From Bacteroidota bacterium (GTDB lineage Bacteria; Bacteroidota; Bacteroidia; Cytophagales; Cyclobacteriaceae): 64,000 bases of DNA. A model generated the notes under the pieces. The model was not told the DNA's origin. It did not search any database and worked only from the letters and a program-made list of their open reading frames with translations. The stretch spans positions 9,749-73,748 of the forward strand of contig JAEZBX010000349.1 of assembly GCA_023412765.1 (NCBI GenBank). Reading direction: 5' to 3'. The position numbers were made by a program, and so were the translations under genes. How positions within the stretch are numbered: the stretch's first letter is position 1; the number at the start of each line of letters is the position of its first letter. Positions 43,063 to 52,027 of this stretch are shown here, piece by piece.

Positions 43063-43776
43063 TTACCTTCTTCTTCTTTTTTTCGCAGGACTGCTGCCTT
43101 GCCCTGAATCAAAAATTACTCCTATAGAGAATTCCAAACCAGTAAGATCGATCTTGGCATCCGGATATTGTACTTGTTTTGTTTCTATTGTCGTTGTTCC
43201 ACCCGTATACGTCCCGTTGAGTGGAAACTTTGAATCTCCCATCAGATAATTACTTTCCAACGAAATGCCTACCTGCTGGGTTACGTAAACTGTTAGCTCA
43301 GCTCCGAAGAGGTAGCCCCATCCCGGTTTGTTATCGAATTTGAAATCACTATTGGCAACTTGCCAGTTTTCAAATTTTCTTATGGCCTTATCAAAGTTGC
43401 CATAGTTAATCTTTTGACCAAAGCCGTAAAAACCAAATACACCTCCCTTGATATCAAATTCTACCGACGAACCTTTTAATTGAAACACAATTTCTGCTGG
43501 TACGAGGATAGTGAAATTCGGTCCGACCAGAGCATCCTTTGTTTCGAAAGGGAGATCCTTGACATTGAGCCCTGACATTCGATACAGCGATGCGCCTGTC
43601 TCAAGCGCAATAAAGCGGTTTAGATCTACGCCGAGACCTCTGATTGAAAACGGGCTGATAGGAGTTGAGAAATATCCATCCTTCGGAATAAAGTAGGAAA
43701 ATGATAGTCCGAACTGTTGCCCAAACACTGACGTTCCAGTCAACAAAAAGAAAAATAGGATCGTGTATCGCATCAC
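43063..43776 (-). CDS. Predicted outer-membrane beta-barrel protein
   Basis: 237 aa. Signal peptide (1-19, TSVFGQ). The mature part alternates hydrophobic and polar residues with aromatic strand ends (GVFGFYGFGQKI, PGWGYLFGAELTVYVT, VGISLESNYLMG), as in small eight- to ten-stranded barrels of the Bacteroidota porin-family type. It lacks the usual terminal aromatic residue: a basic tail SSPAKKRRRR follows the last strand. Seven bases downstream of phnW, so co-transcribed with phosphonate genes. Function unknown. Confidence 0.7.
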   Translation of the reverse strand: MMRYTILFFFLLTGTSVFGQQFGLSFSYFIPKDGYFSTPISPFSIRGLGVDLNRFIALETGASLYRMSGLNVKDLPFETKDALVGPNFTILVPAEIVFQLKGSSVEFDIKGGVFGFYGFGQKINYGNFDKAIRKFENWQVANSDFKFDNKPGWGYLFGAELTVYVTQQVGISLESNYLMGDSKFPLNGTYTGGTTTIETKQVQYPDAKIDLTGLEFSIGVIFDSGQGSSPAKKRRRR

Positions 43777-43783
43777 GGACGGT

Positions 43784-44887
43784 CTAAGTGGACTGGAATG
43801 TCAGATAGTTTTCTAATTCTTTCAAAAAATTCTCTATGTCTTCCTTATAAAGATCACCTAAAACTGAAAGCCTGAACGTAGCCTCACGCGCGCCCTTCCC
43901 AGGATATATTGTGTAACCCCTTTGATACAAGTAATCATGCATGGCATCGAAGTCATACCTTGGGTCGGTTGGCTCTTTTATCGCAAGAAGTATTTTTGAT
44001 TGTTGTTCAGCCGGGAGGAGGAACTCGAAGTTTAGTTTCTTTAATCCATTATACAACGTGTTCCAGTTCAGCTGATATCGATTCCAGCGGGACATTTCTC
44101 CTTCAGCAAAGTATTCGTCTATTGCTTGACGCAAAGCATACGCGACCTGTACCGGAGGTGTGAATTGCATTTGCCCTGTTTTCTCGAATCCAACAAATTG
44201 ATTGTAGAGGTCGAAGTAAAAAGAGCGTCTCTGCTCTTTAAGCTGAGGCAATAGCGCTTTCTTAAAAATCACGAAAACCATTCCTGGCATTCCCTGGATG
44301 CATTTGTTCGAAGAAGAAATTAAATAACCAGCATCCCACTTTCTAATATCGATTGGAATACCGGCATAGGAACTCATACAATCAACGATCACTTCAACCC
44401 CATACTTCCTCGACACAGTGCAAATCTCGTCCACCGGGTTAAGCATCCCGGTAGTTGTTTCGTGGTGTACTACAGCAATGTGACTTACTTCCTTGTTCGT
44501 TTTTAAAAGGTCTTCAACCTTTCTTACGTCAGGGTAATCGCCGTAAGGAATTTTGTAGAGAACGACATCAATACCAAATGTAGTCGCAATATTTGCCATC
44601 CGCGCTCCATAGGCACCGTTATCAATCACTAACAGCTTTTTGTTTTTTGGAACTGCTGATGTGATGGCTGCCTCGAGTCCGCCCGTACCACTCGCTGTAA
44701 AAAGCGCTGCCACATAGTCTGTTTCCCCGTGGACAACTTTAACCAGGTCATCCTTAATGGTATCCAACAACTTTCCGAAGTCTTTTTCTCGCGGGCAAAT
44801 GTCCTCCACAACTAATGCCTGCTTCACACTGTCGGTGGTCGTAGCAGGCCCCGGATTGAGCAATATCTTCCTGGTTACGTGCTTCAT
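43784..44887 (-). CDS. phnW: 2-aminoethylphosphonate:pyruvate transaminase
   Basis: 367 aa PLP enzyme, fold type I. NPGPATTTDSVKQAL at 11-25, SGTGGLEAA at 66-74, D169 in VDCMSSYAG, and Schiff-base lysine K195 in SSSNKCIQGMPG identify it. PhnW is usually degradative, but in loci with PEP mutase and phosphonopyruvate decarboxylase the same enzyme runs in the biosynthetic direction, converting phosphonoacetaldehyde to 2-aminoethylphosphonate. No phosphonatase (PhnX) is present, supporting synthesis. The start overlaps the upstream phosphotransferase gene by 4 bases. Confidence 0.92.
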   Translation of the reverse strand: MKHVTRKILLNPGPATTTDSVKQALVVEDICPREKDFGKLLDTIKDDLVKVVHGETDYVAALFTASGTGGLEAAITSAVPKNKKLLVIDNGAYGARMANIATTFGIDVVLYKIPYGDYPDVRKVEDLLKTNKEVSHIAVVHHETTTGMLNPVDEICTVSRKYGVEVIVDCMSSYAGIPIDIRKWDAGYLISSSNKCIQGMPGMVFVIFKKALLPQLKEQRRSFYFDLYNQFVGFEKTGQMQFTPPVQVAYALRQAIDEYFAEGEMSRWNRYQLNWNTLYNGLKKLNFEFLLPAEQQSKILLAIKEPTDPRYDFDAMHDYLYQRGYTIYPGKGAREATFRLSVLGDLYKEDIENFLKELENYLTFQST

Positions 44888-45876
44888 ATTTTTGTGCGCA
44901 AGTTAAGCCAGACCCAGTACACTTTCAAAACTGAGAATGTTCGTATGACAAGGATAATGATATTGACCGACAGCCATGCCGTTAGAATTATGAAAAGATA
45001 TTCCTGGTAGTCAAATCCCGGGATCAAAAGAAGTAGCATCCCTAAAGGCGTGACATAATCGGGCGATTTTTCAATTCCGTCGATAAGATGCCCGTGCATT
45101 ATTCTTCCAATGTATAAGCTGGCGTATAACGTGATCAGTACAAATATTTTCATAGGTGAAAAGAAAAAGATACCGAGCAGAGCTATTATCGTTATCAAAA
45201 ATGTAAAAGTGAGAAAACCAGCCCTAACCTCGGGTATACGTTTCCATGTCTTGTAAAAAGTAATGGCGGCACCAATCGCTGACGAAATCAGCAATAGTTC
45301 GATAACCGAAAAACCTGCGAAGACACGATACACAAGCATAGCATTGACTGCGGGAATAGCCGACAAGGCGATGAGCAATGCCGAGAGTAAAACGCCCTCC
45401 AATGAACCTAATTTTTCGAACGTTAGCCATCCCGTTTTAAACTGCTCGTAAAATACAGCCATATGCGCCCAGTATGAAACGACAATTACTCCAGCAACGA
45501 CGCCTTTATGCGTGATTCCAAAAAGCACCAGCATAGTGAACATCATGATGCCGTTGTTAAAGGCATCGAGATAGTGATCGCAGAATTCGCCCAGAGCAGA
45601 ACCTGTACCGGTTCGTTTTGCCTGCATACCATCCAGGTGATCACCGATTAGGTATAGGATAAAACCGATGGAAACAGCCAGGGGTGTAAATAGTCCAAGC
45701 AGTTCGGGGTTTAAAGCAAGGTAAAGGCTTACGTAAACGAATGCATTGGAAACAAATGTTATAATGTTAGCAGGAATTACCCAGGGAATCATATTGATTA
45801 GCGGCGCTACGATCCACTTTTTGAAGGAGGGGGTAACCAACGAAAAATCATGACAGCGGTACTGGTACGGTCTCAT
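44884..45876 (-). CDS. CDP-alcohol phosphotransferase, ethanolamine/choline-phosphotransferase-like
   Basis: 330 aa integral membrane enzyme with about nine helices. The catalytic signature D79-x2-D82-G83-x2-A86-K87-x8-G96-x3-D100-x3-D104 is complete. The local sequence DGMQAKRTGTGSALGEFCDH closely recalls eukaryotic choline/ethanolamine phosphotransferases (DGKQARRT...PLGELFDH) rather than bacterial PgsA or PssA. Those enzymes move a phospho-alcohol from a CDP-alcohol to diacylglycerol. Beside phosphonate genes, the likely donor is CMP-aminoethylphosphonate, giving a phosphonolipid (inference). First gene of the leftward operon. Confidence 0.87.
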   Translation of the reverse strand: MRPYQYRCHDFSLVTPSFKKWIVAPLINMIPWVIPANIITFVSNAFVYVSLYLALNPELLGLFTPLAVSIGFILYLIGDHLDGMQAKRTGTGSALGEFCDHYLDAFNNGIMMFTMLVLFGITHKGVVAGVIVVSYWAHMAVFYEQFKTGWLTFEKLGSLEGVLLSALLIALSAIPAVNAMLVYRVFAGFSVIELLLISSAIGAAITFYKTWKRIPEVRAGFLTFTFLITIIALLGIFFFSPMKIFVLITLYASLYIGRIMHGHLIDGIEKSPDYVTPLGMLLLLIPGFDYQEYLFIILTAWLSVNIIILVIRTFSVLKVYWVWLNLRTKI

Positions 45877-46099
45877 TACGGCAAAGCAAGTAAAATTAAA
45901 ATTCTAAATGAATTGCGAGGATCAGCATTTAACTCACTAACATTTCTCATGTATTGTATAACCCGATTCATATTGTTGTCTTAAAGCGGAATTCCCTGTT
46001 ACATACATGACTGGATTCGAGGTAAATAGCTGAATGGCTCACAATAAACTCAGGGTCGAAATTTTAGGCGAAGATTAAGAACATATTACGATAACGTTG

Positions 46100-46107
46100 T
46101 ATTTTTG
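46100..46107 (+). promoter_or_regulatory. -7 element of the phosphonate operon promoter
   Basis: TATTTTTG matches the Bacteroidota -7 consensus TAnnTTTG and lies 27 bases upstream of the ATG at 46135. It also argues against the in-frame TTG at 46105 as a start, which would lie inside the promoter. No good -33 match is seen. Confidence 0.55.
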
Positions 46108-46134
46108 GCGGCATTTTTAAAGGCACTTTTTAAC

Positions 46135-47733
46135 ATGAAGAAAACAACTCAGCTGCGTTCAATGGTCAATTCGCCTGAAATGGCATTTCTGATGGAAGCG
46201 CACAACGGCCTCTCGGCGAAAATTGTTGAAGAAGCTGGTTTTAAGGGAATATGGGGGAGTGGATTGTCCATATCCGCTGCGCTGGGCGTGCGCGACAATA
46301 ACGAAGCATCCTGGACGCAAGTGCTGGATGTGCTGGAGTTCATGAGCGACGCTACGAGCATACCGATATTACTGGATGGCGACACGGGTTATGGTAACTT
46401 CAATAATATGCGCAGACTGGTGAAGAAACTGGAACAGCGAGACATCGCAGCTGTGTGTATTGAAGATAAACTGTTCCCCAAAACGAATTCATTCATTGGT
46501 GGCGAAAATCAGCCGCTTGCTGATGTGGATGAATTCAGCGGGAAAATAAAAGCAGCAAAGGATACGCAGATGGATGACGACTTTATGGTGGTCGCGCGCC
46601 TTGAAGCATTTATCGCTGGTTGGGGACTTGATGAAGCTTTGCGACGTGCGGATGCCTATCACAAGGCGGGCGCAGATGCAATTTTATGTCACAGTAAAAA
46701 AGCTGATTCGTCCGACATTGATGCGTTTATGAAAGAATGGGGTAATCGTTGCCCGGTTATTATAGTTCCCACTAAATATTACTCGGTTCCTACCGATCAT
46801 TTCAGAAAGATTGGAATAAGCACGATCATTTGGGCTAATCACAATGTGCGCTCTTCGATAAAAGCGATGCAGGAAACTTCTACGCGAATTTTCAAAGAGC
46901 AGACACTGATTAATGTAGAGGGAAAAGTTGTCAGCGTAAACGAGATCTTCCGGTTACAAGGCGCCGACGAATTGGAAGCTGCCGAAGACAAGTACTTGCC
47001 GACGACAGGAAAAAAAGTGAACGGAATTATTTTGGCGGCAAGCCAGGGTTCGCTTGGTGATCTGACGAAAGATACACCAAAGACTTTACTGGAAGTAAAT
47101 GGAAAGTCATTGCTGAATACGCAAGTTGAAGAGTTCAATCAGCAAGGCATAAAAGATGTGACCGTGGTGCGCGGGTTCAAAAAGGAGAAGGTCAAACTTA
47201 ACAATATCAGCACCGTTGACAACGATGATTTTGCATCGACTAAAGAGCTTTACTCACTATATCTTGCGAAGAACCAAATCAAAGAAAATACACTGATCAG
47301 CTACGGTGACATTATATTCAAACGTTATGTCTTGCATGAGCTGTTAAATGATCAGAACAATATCACGATAGTTGTTGACGCAGACTGCGAAGAGGAAGGT
47401 GTTGATAAGGACTTTATCGCTGCTTCCGAAAAATACGACAGGACAAACTACCTCGGGACGTCTGTATTCAAAAAGATGGGTACAGATTTGAAGAAGACTG
47501 AAATTTTTGGTGAATTTATTGGTCTGTGGAAGGTGAACAAGACAGGTGCAACGCAAGTGGTAAACGCATTGGAGAAATTGAGCAAATCAAAGGATTTTAA
47601 GTCAATGACCTGCGCGGACCTGTTTAATGAAATTGCAAAGGAACATACGATAGCTGTCAAGTATATCAGCGGCGCTTGGTTAGATGTAGATACTTTGGTT
47701 GATTTACAAAACGCTGGAAAACTTCGTCTTTAA
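46135..47733 (+). CDS. aepX: Phosphoenolpyruvate mutase fused to a nucleotidyltransferase domain
   Basis: 532 aa from the ATG at 46135. Residues 1-285 are PEP mutase, isocitrate-lyase fold: [12 protein letters not shown] and the diagnostic EDK-x5-NS motif (E110-D111-K112, N118-S119) separate it from lyases. It makes phosphonopyruvate, the first step of nearly all phosphonate synthesis. Residues about 294-532 are a nucleotidyltransferase domain of the CTP:phosphonate (PntC-like) type, but its P-loop region reads [12 protein letters not shown], without the usual G-x-G-x-R. Fusions of this kind are known from phosphonate clusters. First gene of a rightward operon with decarboxylase (12-base gap) and a second nucleotidyltransferase. 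Confidence 0.93.
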   Translation: MKKTTQLRSMVNSPEMAFLMEAHNGLSAKIVEEAGFKGIWGSGLSISAALGVRDNNEASWTQVLDVLEFMSDATSIPILLDGDTGYGNFNNMRRLVKKLEQRDIAAVCIEDKLFPKTNSFIGGENQPLADVDEFSGKIKAAKDTQMDDDFMVVARLEAFIAGWGLDEALRRADAYHKAGADAILCHSKKADSSDIDAFMKEWGNRCPVIIVPTKYYSVPTDHFRKIGISTIIWANHNVRSSIKAMQETSTRIFKEQTLINVEGKVVSVNEIFRLQGADELEAAEDKYLPTTGKKVNGIILAASQGSLGDLTKDTPKTLLEVNGKSLLNTQVEEFNQQGIKDVTVVRGFKKEKVKLNNISTVDNDDFASTKELYSLYLAKNQIKENTLISYGDIIFKRYVLHELLNDQNNITIVVDADCEEEGVDKDFIAASEKYDRTNYLGTSVFKKMGTDLKKTEIFGEFIGLWKVNKTGATQVVNALEKLSKSKDFKSMTCADLFNEIAKEHTIAVKYISGAWLDVDTLVDLQNAGKLRL

Positions 47734-47745
47734 AAAATTTTCGAG

Positions 47746-48873
47746 ATGCTCAACACAAAGAAATTCGGCGATGAAATGAAAGCACTGGGCTTTGACTTCT
47801 ACTCCGGTGTTCCCTGTTCGTTTTTGAAAGCTTTGATCAACTATGCGATCAATGAATGTGACTATGTAATGGCGGCAAACGAAGGCGACGCGGTAGCAAT
47901 TGCATCCGGTGCAAGATTAGGTGGAAAGAGGTCCGTTGTATTAATGCAGAATTCGGGATTGACAAATGCGACATCACCTTTGACATCTTTGAATTTCACT
48001 TTCAAACTTCCTGTGCTTGGTTTTGTGAGCTTACGCGGCGAACCTGGTGTGAAGGATGAACCGCAGCACGAGCTCATGGGTCAGATCACCGAAAAGATGC
48101 TTGCACTAATGAAAGTGGAGTGGGCATATTTGTCGGACGAAGAAAGTACGGCGACCCAGCAGCTGCAACAGGCTAATACCCATATAGAGGAAGGTCGTAC
48201 CTTCTTTTTCGTCGTGAAGAAAGGAACATTTGCGGACGTGAAGTTAAACGCGCAGCAGCTGAAACAGGTGTCTAACGTGAAATTGAAAAAATCATCAGCA
48301 AAGCAAAGTCTTCCAATCAGAACACAAGCATTAAAAGCAATCTCAGATCTCGCTGATAAAGATACTGTGTTGTTGGCTACAACTGGAAAAACCGGCAGGG
48401 AGCTATTTGAAGTTGGCGACAAGCAGAATAACCTTTACATGGTAGGATCAATGGGATGCATAAGTTCTCTTGGCCTTGGATTGGCGTTGGCGCGGCCTGA
48501 CAAAAAAGTTATTGCAATTGATGGTGATGGCTCGGCTTTGATGCGCATGGGCTCATTTGCTACAAATGCTTATTACCAGCCAGGAAATTTGCTGCACATT
48601 CTCCTTGACAACAATGCCCATGATTCTACGGGAGGTCAAGCTACGGTCTCCCACATTGTAGATTTTGCGTCCATGGCTTCTACCGTCAGTTACCCGGTTT
48701 CTCTTCAGGTGAATTCATTGTCGGAATTAGAGGATGCAATCAAGCAATGGAAAATGGAAAATCAACTTACCTTCATTCATTTAAAAATATCTCAAGGATC
48801 GCCCCCAGAACTGGGAAGACCTACTGTTAAACCCTTTGAGGTTAAGGACAGGCTTATAAAATTCATCAGTTGA
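47746..48873 (+). CDS. aepY: Phosphonopyruvate decarboxylase
   Basis: 375 aa thiamine-diphosphate enzyme. It pulls the unfavourable mutase reaction forward by decarboxylating phosphonopyruvate to phosphonoacetaldehyde. The N-terminal Pyr domain shows YSGVPCSFLK and the catalytic glutamate in NEGDAVAIASG (about 45-55); the C-terminal PP domain shows the ThDP motif GDGSALMRMG...LLDNNAHDS (about 261-292). Length is typical of Ppd, which has no middle domain. Stop codon and next start share one base. Confidence 0.94.
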   Translation: MLNTKKFGDEMKALGFDFYSGVPCSFLKALINYAINECDYVMAANEGDAVAIASGARLGGKRSVVLMQNSGLTNATSPLTSLNFTFKLPVLGFVSLRGEPGVKDEPQHELMGQITEKMLALMKVEWAYLSDEESTATQQLQQANTHIEEGRTFFFVVKKGTFADVKLNAQQLKQVSNVKLKKSSAKQSLPIRTQALKAISDLADKDTVLLATTGKTGRELFEVGDKQNNLYMVGSMGCISSLGLGLALARPDKKVIAIDGDGSALMRMGSFATNAYYQPGNLLHILLDNNAHDSTGGQATVSHIVDFASMASTVSYPVSLQVNSLSELEDAIKQWKMENQLTFIHLKISQGSPPELGRPTVKPFEVKDRLIKFIS

Positions 48874-49619
48874 TGAGCGTAAGCGTTGGCACTGGAGTGA
48901 TATTGGCAGCTGGGCTTGGTTCCAGGTTGAAAGATCGTACAAAGGAAAAGCCGAAAGGATTCATTGAAGTGGATGGCAAATCCCTTATTGAACGTTCTAT
49001 ATTAAATTTACTGGGTGCTGGGATTCAAAAAATCATTATCGGTACTGGATACCTTCACGAACATTTTGATTCACTGCGGGAAAAATATCCGATTCAAACC
49101 CTGCGAAATCCAGATTACGCTGAGACCGGCAGTATGTATACTTTGTATTTGCTAAGGCATTTGATCGAGGAGCAGTTCTTACTTCTGGAAAGTGATCTGC
49201 TTTACGAGAGCAATGCGATTGGTCACCTCCTGAACGACCCACTTGATAATATCATTCTCGCCAGTGGAGCGACAAATTCCGGAGATGAAGTATTTATTCA
49301 GACATCTTCATCATTTCAACTCCAACAAATGAGTAAAGACCGGGCCGTGCTTCAGAATATATCCGGGGAGTTGGTGGGCATATCTAAGCTGTCTCAAACG
49401 GCATTACAGGATATGTCGTCATTCGCTGAACAAAAATATAAAAATGGAGAGCGATCCATGCACTATGAGGACGCTCTTGTGGGCATTGCGGGTCGGCGCC
49501 ATCTCCATGTCAAGGTAGTGGAGGATCTCATCTGGTGTGAAATTGATGACGACAGCCATTTAAAACGCGCGCTGGAAATTATTTATCCCAAAATAAAAGC
49601 CAAGAACCTTGAAGGTTGA
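48873..49619 (+). CDS. Stand-alone nucleotidyltransferase, phosphocholine-cytidylyltransferase-like
   Basis: 248 aa from the ATG at 48873, which overlaps the preceding TGA by one base; a TTG three bases earlier is possible. Canonical P-loop LAAGLGSRLKDRTKEKPKG (about 11-29), then LLESDLLYE (about 107-115) and a W-C-E-I-D-D metal motif near 225-230. This is the LicC-like/PntC-like group that makes CDP-choline or CMP-phosphonates. It may be the working cytidylyltransferase that activates aminoethylphosphonate, because the domain fused to the mutase has a degenerate P-loop. It could instead activate another alcohol such as inositol. Confidence 0.88.
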   Translation: MSVSVGTGVILAAGLGSRLKDRTKEKPKGFIEVDGKSLIERSILNLLGAGIQKIIIGTGYLHEHFDSLREKYPIQTLRNPDYAETGSMYTLYLLRHLIEEQFLLLESDLLYESNAIGHLLNDPLDNIILASGATNSGDEVFIQTSSSFQLQQMSKDRAVLQNISGELVGISKLSQTALQDMSSFAEQKYKNGERSMHYEDALVGIAGRRHLHVKVVEDLIWCEIDDDSHLKRALEIIYPKIKAKNLEG

Positions 49620-49654
49620 AATAGACTAATACACAACGTTATCGCTACTGCGGT

Positions 49655-51484
49655 ATGAAACAAAGACTTATTATTTTAATCTCGGGATTTGTCGCGTGGA
49701 CGTTTATCTACCTTGTCGCGCGCGGTTTGTTCATGGTATACCACAGCCACTTGTCAAATGAACTGTCAGTGTTTGAAATGTTCCTGGTTTTTGCCCATGG
49801 AATTCGGATGGATTTTTCAATGGCTGGTTACTACTCGCTATTCCCTGGCCTCTTGTTTTCGCTAGGCTTTCTTCTTAACGGCCGAAAGTTATGGCCGATC
49901 TGGATCGGCTACCAGGCAATCATTCTGTTTGTAACAACATTCATAATCACAGTCGACTTTGAATTGTACAAGCATTGGGGATTTCGGATGGATGCAACTC
50001 CGTTAATGTACGTAGGAAAAGAAGCGGCAGGCTCCGGCGATTTTTGGCAAACAATATTTCTCGTCTGTTATTGGTTGGTCATGTTTACTGCCAGTGTTTT
50101 TGCTTTTTATAAATATTTTAAGAAACGAGTCGTTGCGTTGGAACCTACAAACTGGAAGGCATTGCCCGTTATATTGTTTGCAACTACTCTTTTTATCATC
50201 CCTATCCGGGGGAGTTTTGGAGTTGCTCCCATGAATTCCGGGTTCGTTTATTTTCACGATAGCAAGATGTTTGCGAACCATTCAGCGGTAAATGTTGTGT
50301 GGAATTTTCTTTATGCAGTTCAGAAAATGAACAAGCTTAAGTACGCAGATAATTTCTTCGATAAAGAAAAAACGGAACAATATTTTGACCAGCTTATTGC
50401 TTTGTCTGATAGTACGTCGAAGCTTATTAAGCCCACTCGTCCGAATGTCATGATCATTGTGATGGAGAGCTTTACATCGGGATTTATAGAAGCCTTGGGT
50501 GGTGTGCCAGGTGTCACGCCGAGACTTAACGCCCTTATGAAAGAAGGAATTTTGTTCGACCGGTTCTACAGCAGCGGAGACAGGACGGACAAAGGAATTG
50601 TTTCCATTCTTAATGGTTATCCATCCCAACCGTTGACGTCGATTATCAAAGAGCCACGCAGGACTAAAAGTCTTCCATACCTCAATTTGAAGTTTAAAGA
50701 GGCCGGTTACAGGACTGAGTTTACGTACGGTTATAATATTAACTATGCGAACTTCAATTCATACCTGATCCACGCAGGTTTCGACCATGTAACCCACAGC
50801 GCCGACTTTCCGCCGGAATTGAATACAAGCAAATGGGGTGTTCATGATGAATTCGTTTTTGATAAATTTTTTCAAGAGACCGAACAGGTAGATACACCAT
50901 TCTTCAAGATCATGATGACGCAAAGTAGTCATGAGCCATTTGATGTGCCCATGGAAACTGTCATCAAGGGAAATGATGAAATAAGTCAGTTTCTCAACTC
51001 TGCATATTACGCAGACAAACAACTGGGAATTTTTATCGATAAGGCAAAAAAAACAAAGTGGTGGAAAAATACGCTTGTTGTGATTACGGCTGATCACGGC
51101 CACCTATATCCGAATAATCCCGGTGTTTCCAATCCCGATAGATTCAAAATTCCAATGTTGTGGTTGGGAGGTGCCTTGAATACAGCCGATACAGTAATTC
51201 ACTCAATCGGATGCCAGACTGACATTCCAAAGACAATCCTTGCGCAATTCGATATGGATGCAAAGGAATTCGAGTTTGGTCAGGATATGCTTGGAAACAA
51301 CTATAACCCTTTTGCAGTGTATTTGTATAACAATGGGTTTGGCATGATCAAACCTGACCGGCTATTCGTATACGATAATGTTTCGAACTCGATAATACAA
51401 CAAGCAGGTAGAGTTGAGGATAACGACATTTCGGAGGGAAAAGCGTTTGTGCAAAAGCTCTATTGGGATTTCAATTCGCGCTGA
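49655..51484 (+). CDS. LtaS-like membrane sulfatase-fold transferase
   Basis: 609 aa. Five N-terminal helices (about 5-27, 40-62, 66-78, 85-103, 133-153) plus one near 168-185, then a periplasmic alkaline-phosphatase-superfamily domain. Active-site features resemble lipoteichoic-acid synthase: E271 in VMESFTSG, nucleophile T311 in SSGDRTDKG, and D-H-G-H near 480. LtaS-type enzymes transfer phosphoglycerol, and relatives phosphoethanolamine, from a lipid to an acceptor. Encoded 35 bases after the nucleotidyltransferase gene, this one may move an aminoethylphosphonate head group from lipid to glycan (inference). Overlaps the convergent DUF2062 gene by 25 bases. Confidence 0.87.
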   Translation: MKQRLIILISGFVAWTFIYLVARGLFMVYHSHLSNELSVFEMFLVFAHGIRMDFSMAGYYSLFPGLLFSLGFLLNGRKLWPIWIGYQAIILFVTTFIITVDFELYKHWGFRMDATPLMYVGKEAAGSGDFWQTIFLVCYWLVMFTASVFAFYKYFKKRVVALEPTNWKALPVILFATTLFIIPIRGSFGVAPMNSGFVYFHDSKMFANHSAVNVVWNFLYAVQKMNKLKYADNFFDKEKTEQYFDQLIALSDSTSKLIKPTRPNVMIIVMESFTSGFIEALGGVPGVTPRLNALMKEGILFDRFYSSGDRTDKGIVSILNGYPSQPLTSIIKEPRRTKSLPYLNLKFKEAGYRTEFTYGYNINYANFNSYLIHAGFDHVTHSADFPPELNTSKWGVHDEFVFDKFFQETEQVDTPFFKIMMTQSSHEPFDVPMETVIKGNDEISQFLNSAYYADKQLGIFIDKAKKTKWWKNTLVVITADHGHLYPNNPGVSNPDRFKIPMLWLGGALNTADTVIHSIGCQTDIPKTILAQFDMDAKEFEFGQDMLGNNYNPFAVYLYNNGFGMIKPDRLFVYDNVSNSIIQQAGRVEDNDISEGKAFVQKLYWDFNSR

Positions 51485-51933
51485 GGAAGCTTTGGCCAAC
51501 GACTGAACACGAGAAAGAACAAATAATATAGCACGAAAAAAAGTGGGATTGAAAAAGTTGCCCAAACCCCCACGCCCAATGCAAGCGCTATACCCGCTTC
51601 CTTCAGCAAAAGAAAAAAGTCTTCGCGGTAAAGCTGCATAAGTTGATCCATGTTGTACGGAAAAGGATTAAGCCGGAACAGGATTGTGCCTATCTTGATA
51701 AATGGAATAATGAAGATTAATTGGAGGGGCGCTACAAGGTAATTTACAAGCTGAATCAACGGTATGTTTAGTCTGAATGCAATAGCAATTCCAAAACACA
51801 AAATTGTTGTCGTTCCGAATATTGGAAAAATACCGATGACGACACCCATTGCACAAGTCATTGAAAGTTTGTGAGGCGTTAGTCCCTGTCGAAGGGCATC
51901 ATAAAGTATTTTTTTGGCATTCCTCAATTTCAT
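51460..51933 (-). CDS. DUF2062 membrane protein
   Basis: 157 aa. A basic N-terminal amphipathic stretch with LRQGLTPHKLSMTCAMGV is followed by helices at about 26-48, 58-85 and 122-147. The G-x-x-P-x-x-G-T-T loop (GIFPIFGTTT, about 33-42) is the DUF2062 hallmark. In other bacteria this domain is found alone or fused to glycosyltransferases; its role is unknown. Monocistronic; 3' overlap with the LtaS-like gene. Confidence 0.87.
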   Translation of the reverse strand: MKLRNAKKILYDALRQGLTPHKLSMTCAMGVVIGIFPIFGTTTILCFGIAIAFRLNIPLIQLVNYLVAPLQLIFIIPFIKIGTILFRLNPFPYNMDQLMQLYREDFFLLLKEAGIALALGVGVWATFSIPLFFVLYYLFFLVFSRWPKLPQRELKSQ

Positions 51934-52027
51934 ATTTCAGATTTCAAATCTGTTTTTAGCCTTCCCGGTAGTTGACGTCATAATCCAAAGATAATGGAAT
52001 GATGTTTCCTATATTGTCATTCATTTT

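Noticed and set aside
46105..46135. TTG start for the PEP mutase gene
   Set aside because: It falls inside a TAnnTTTG promoter element, and the conserved protein begins at the ATG at 46135.
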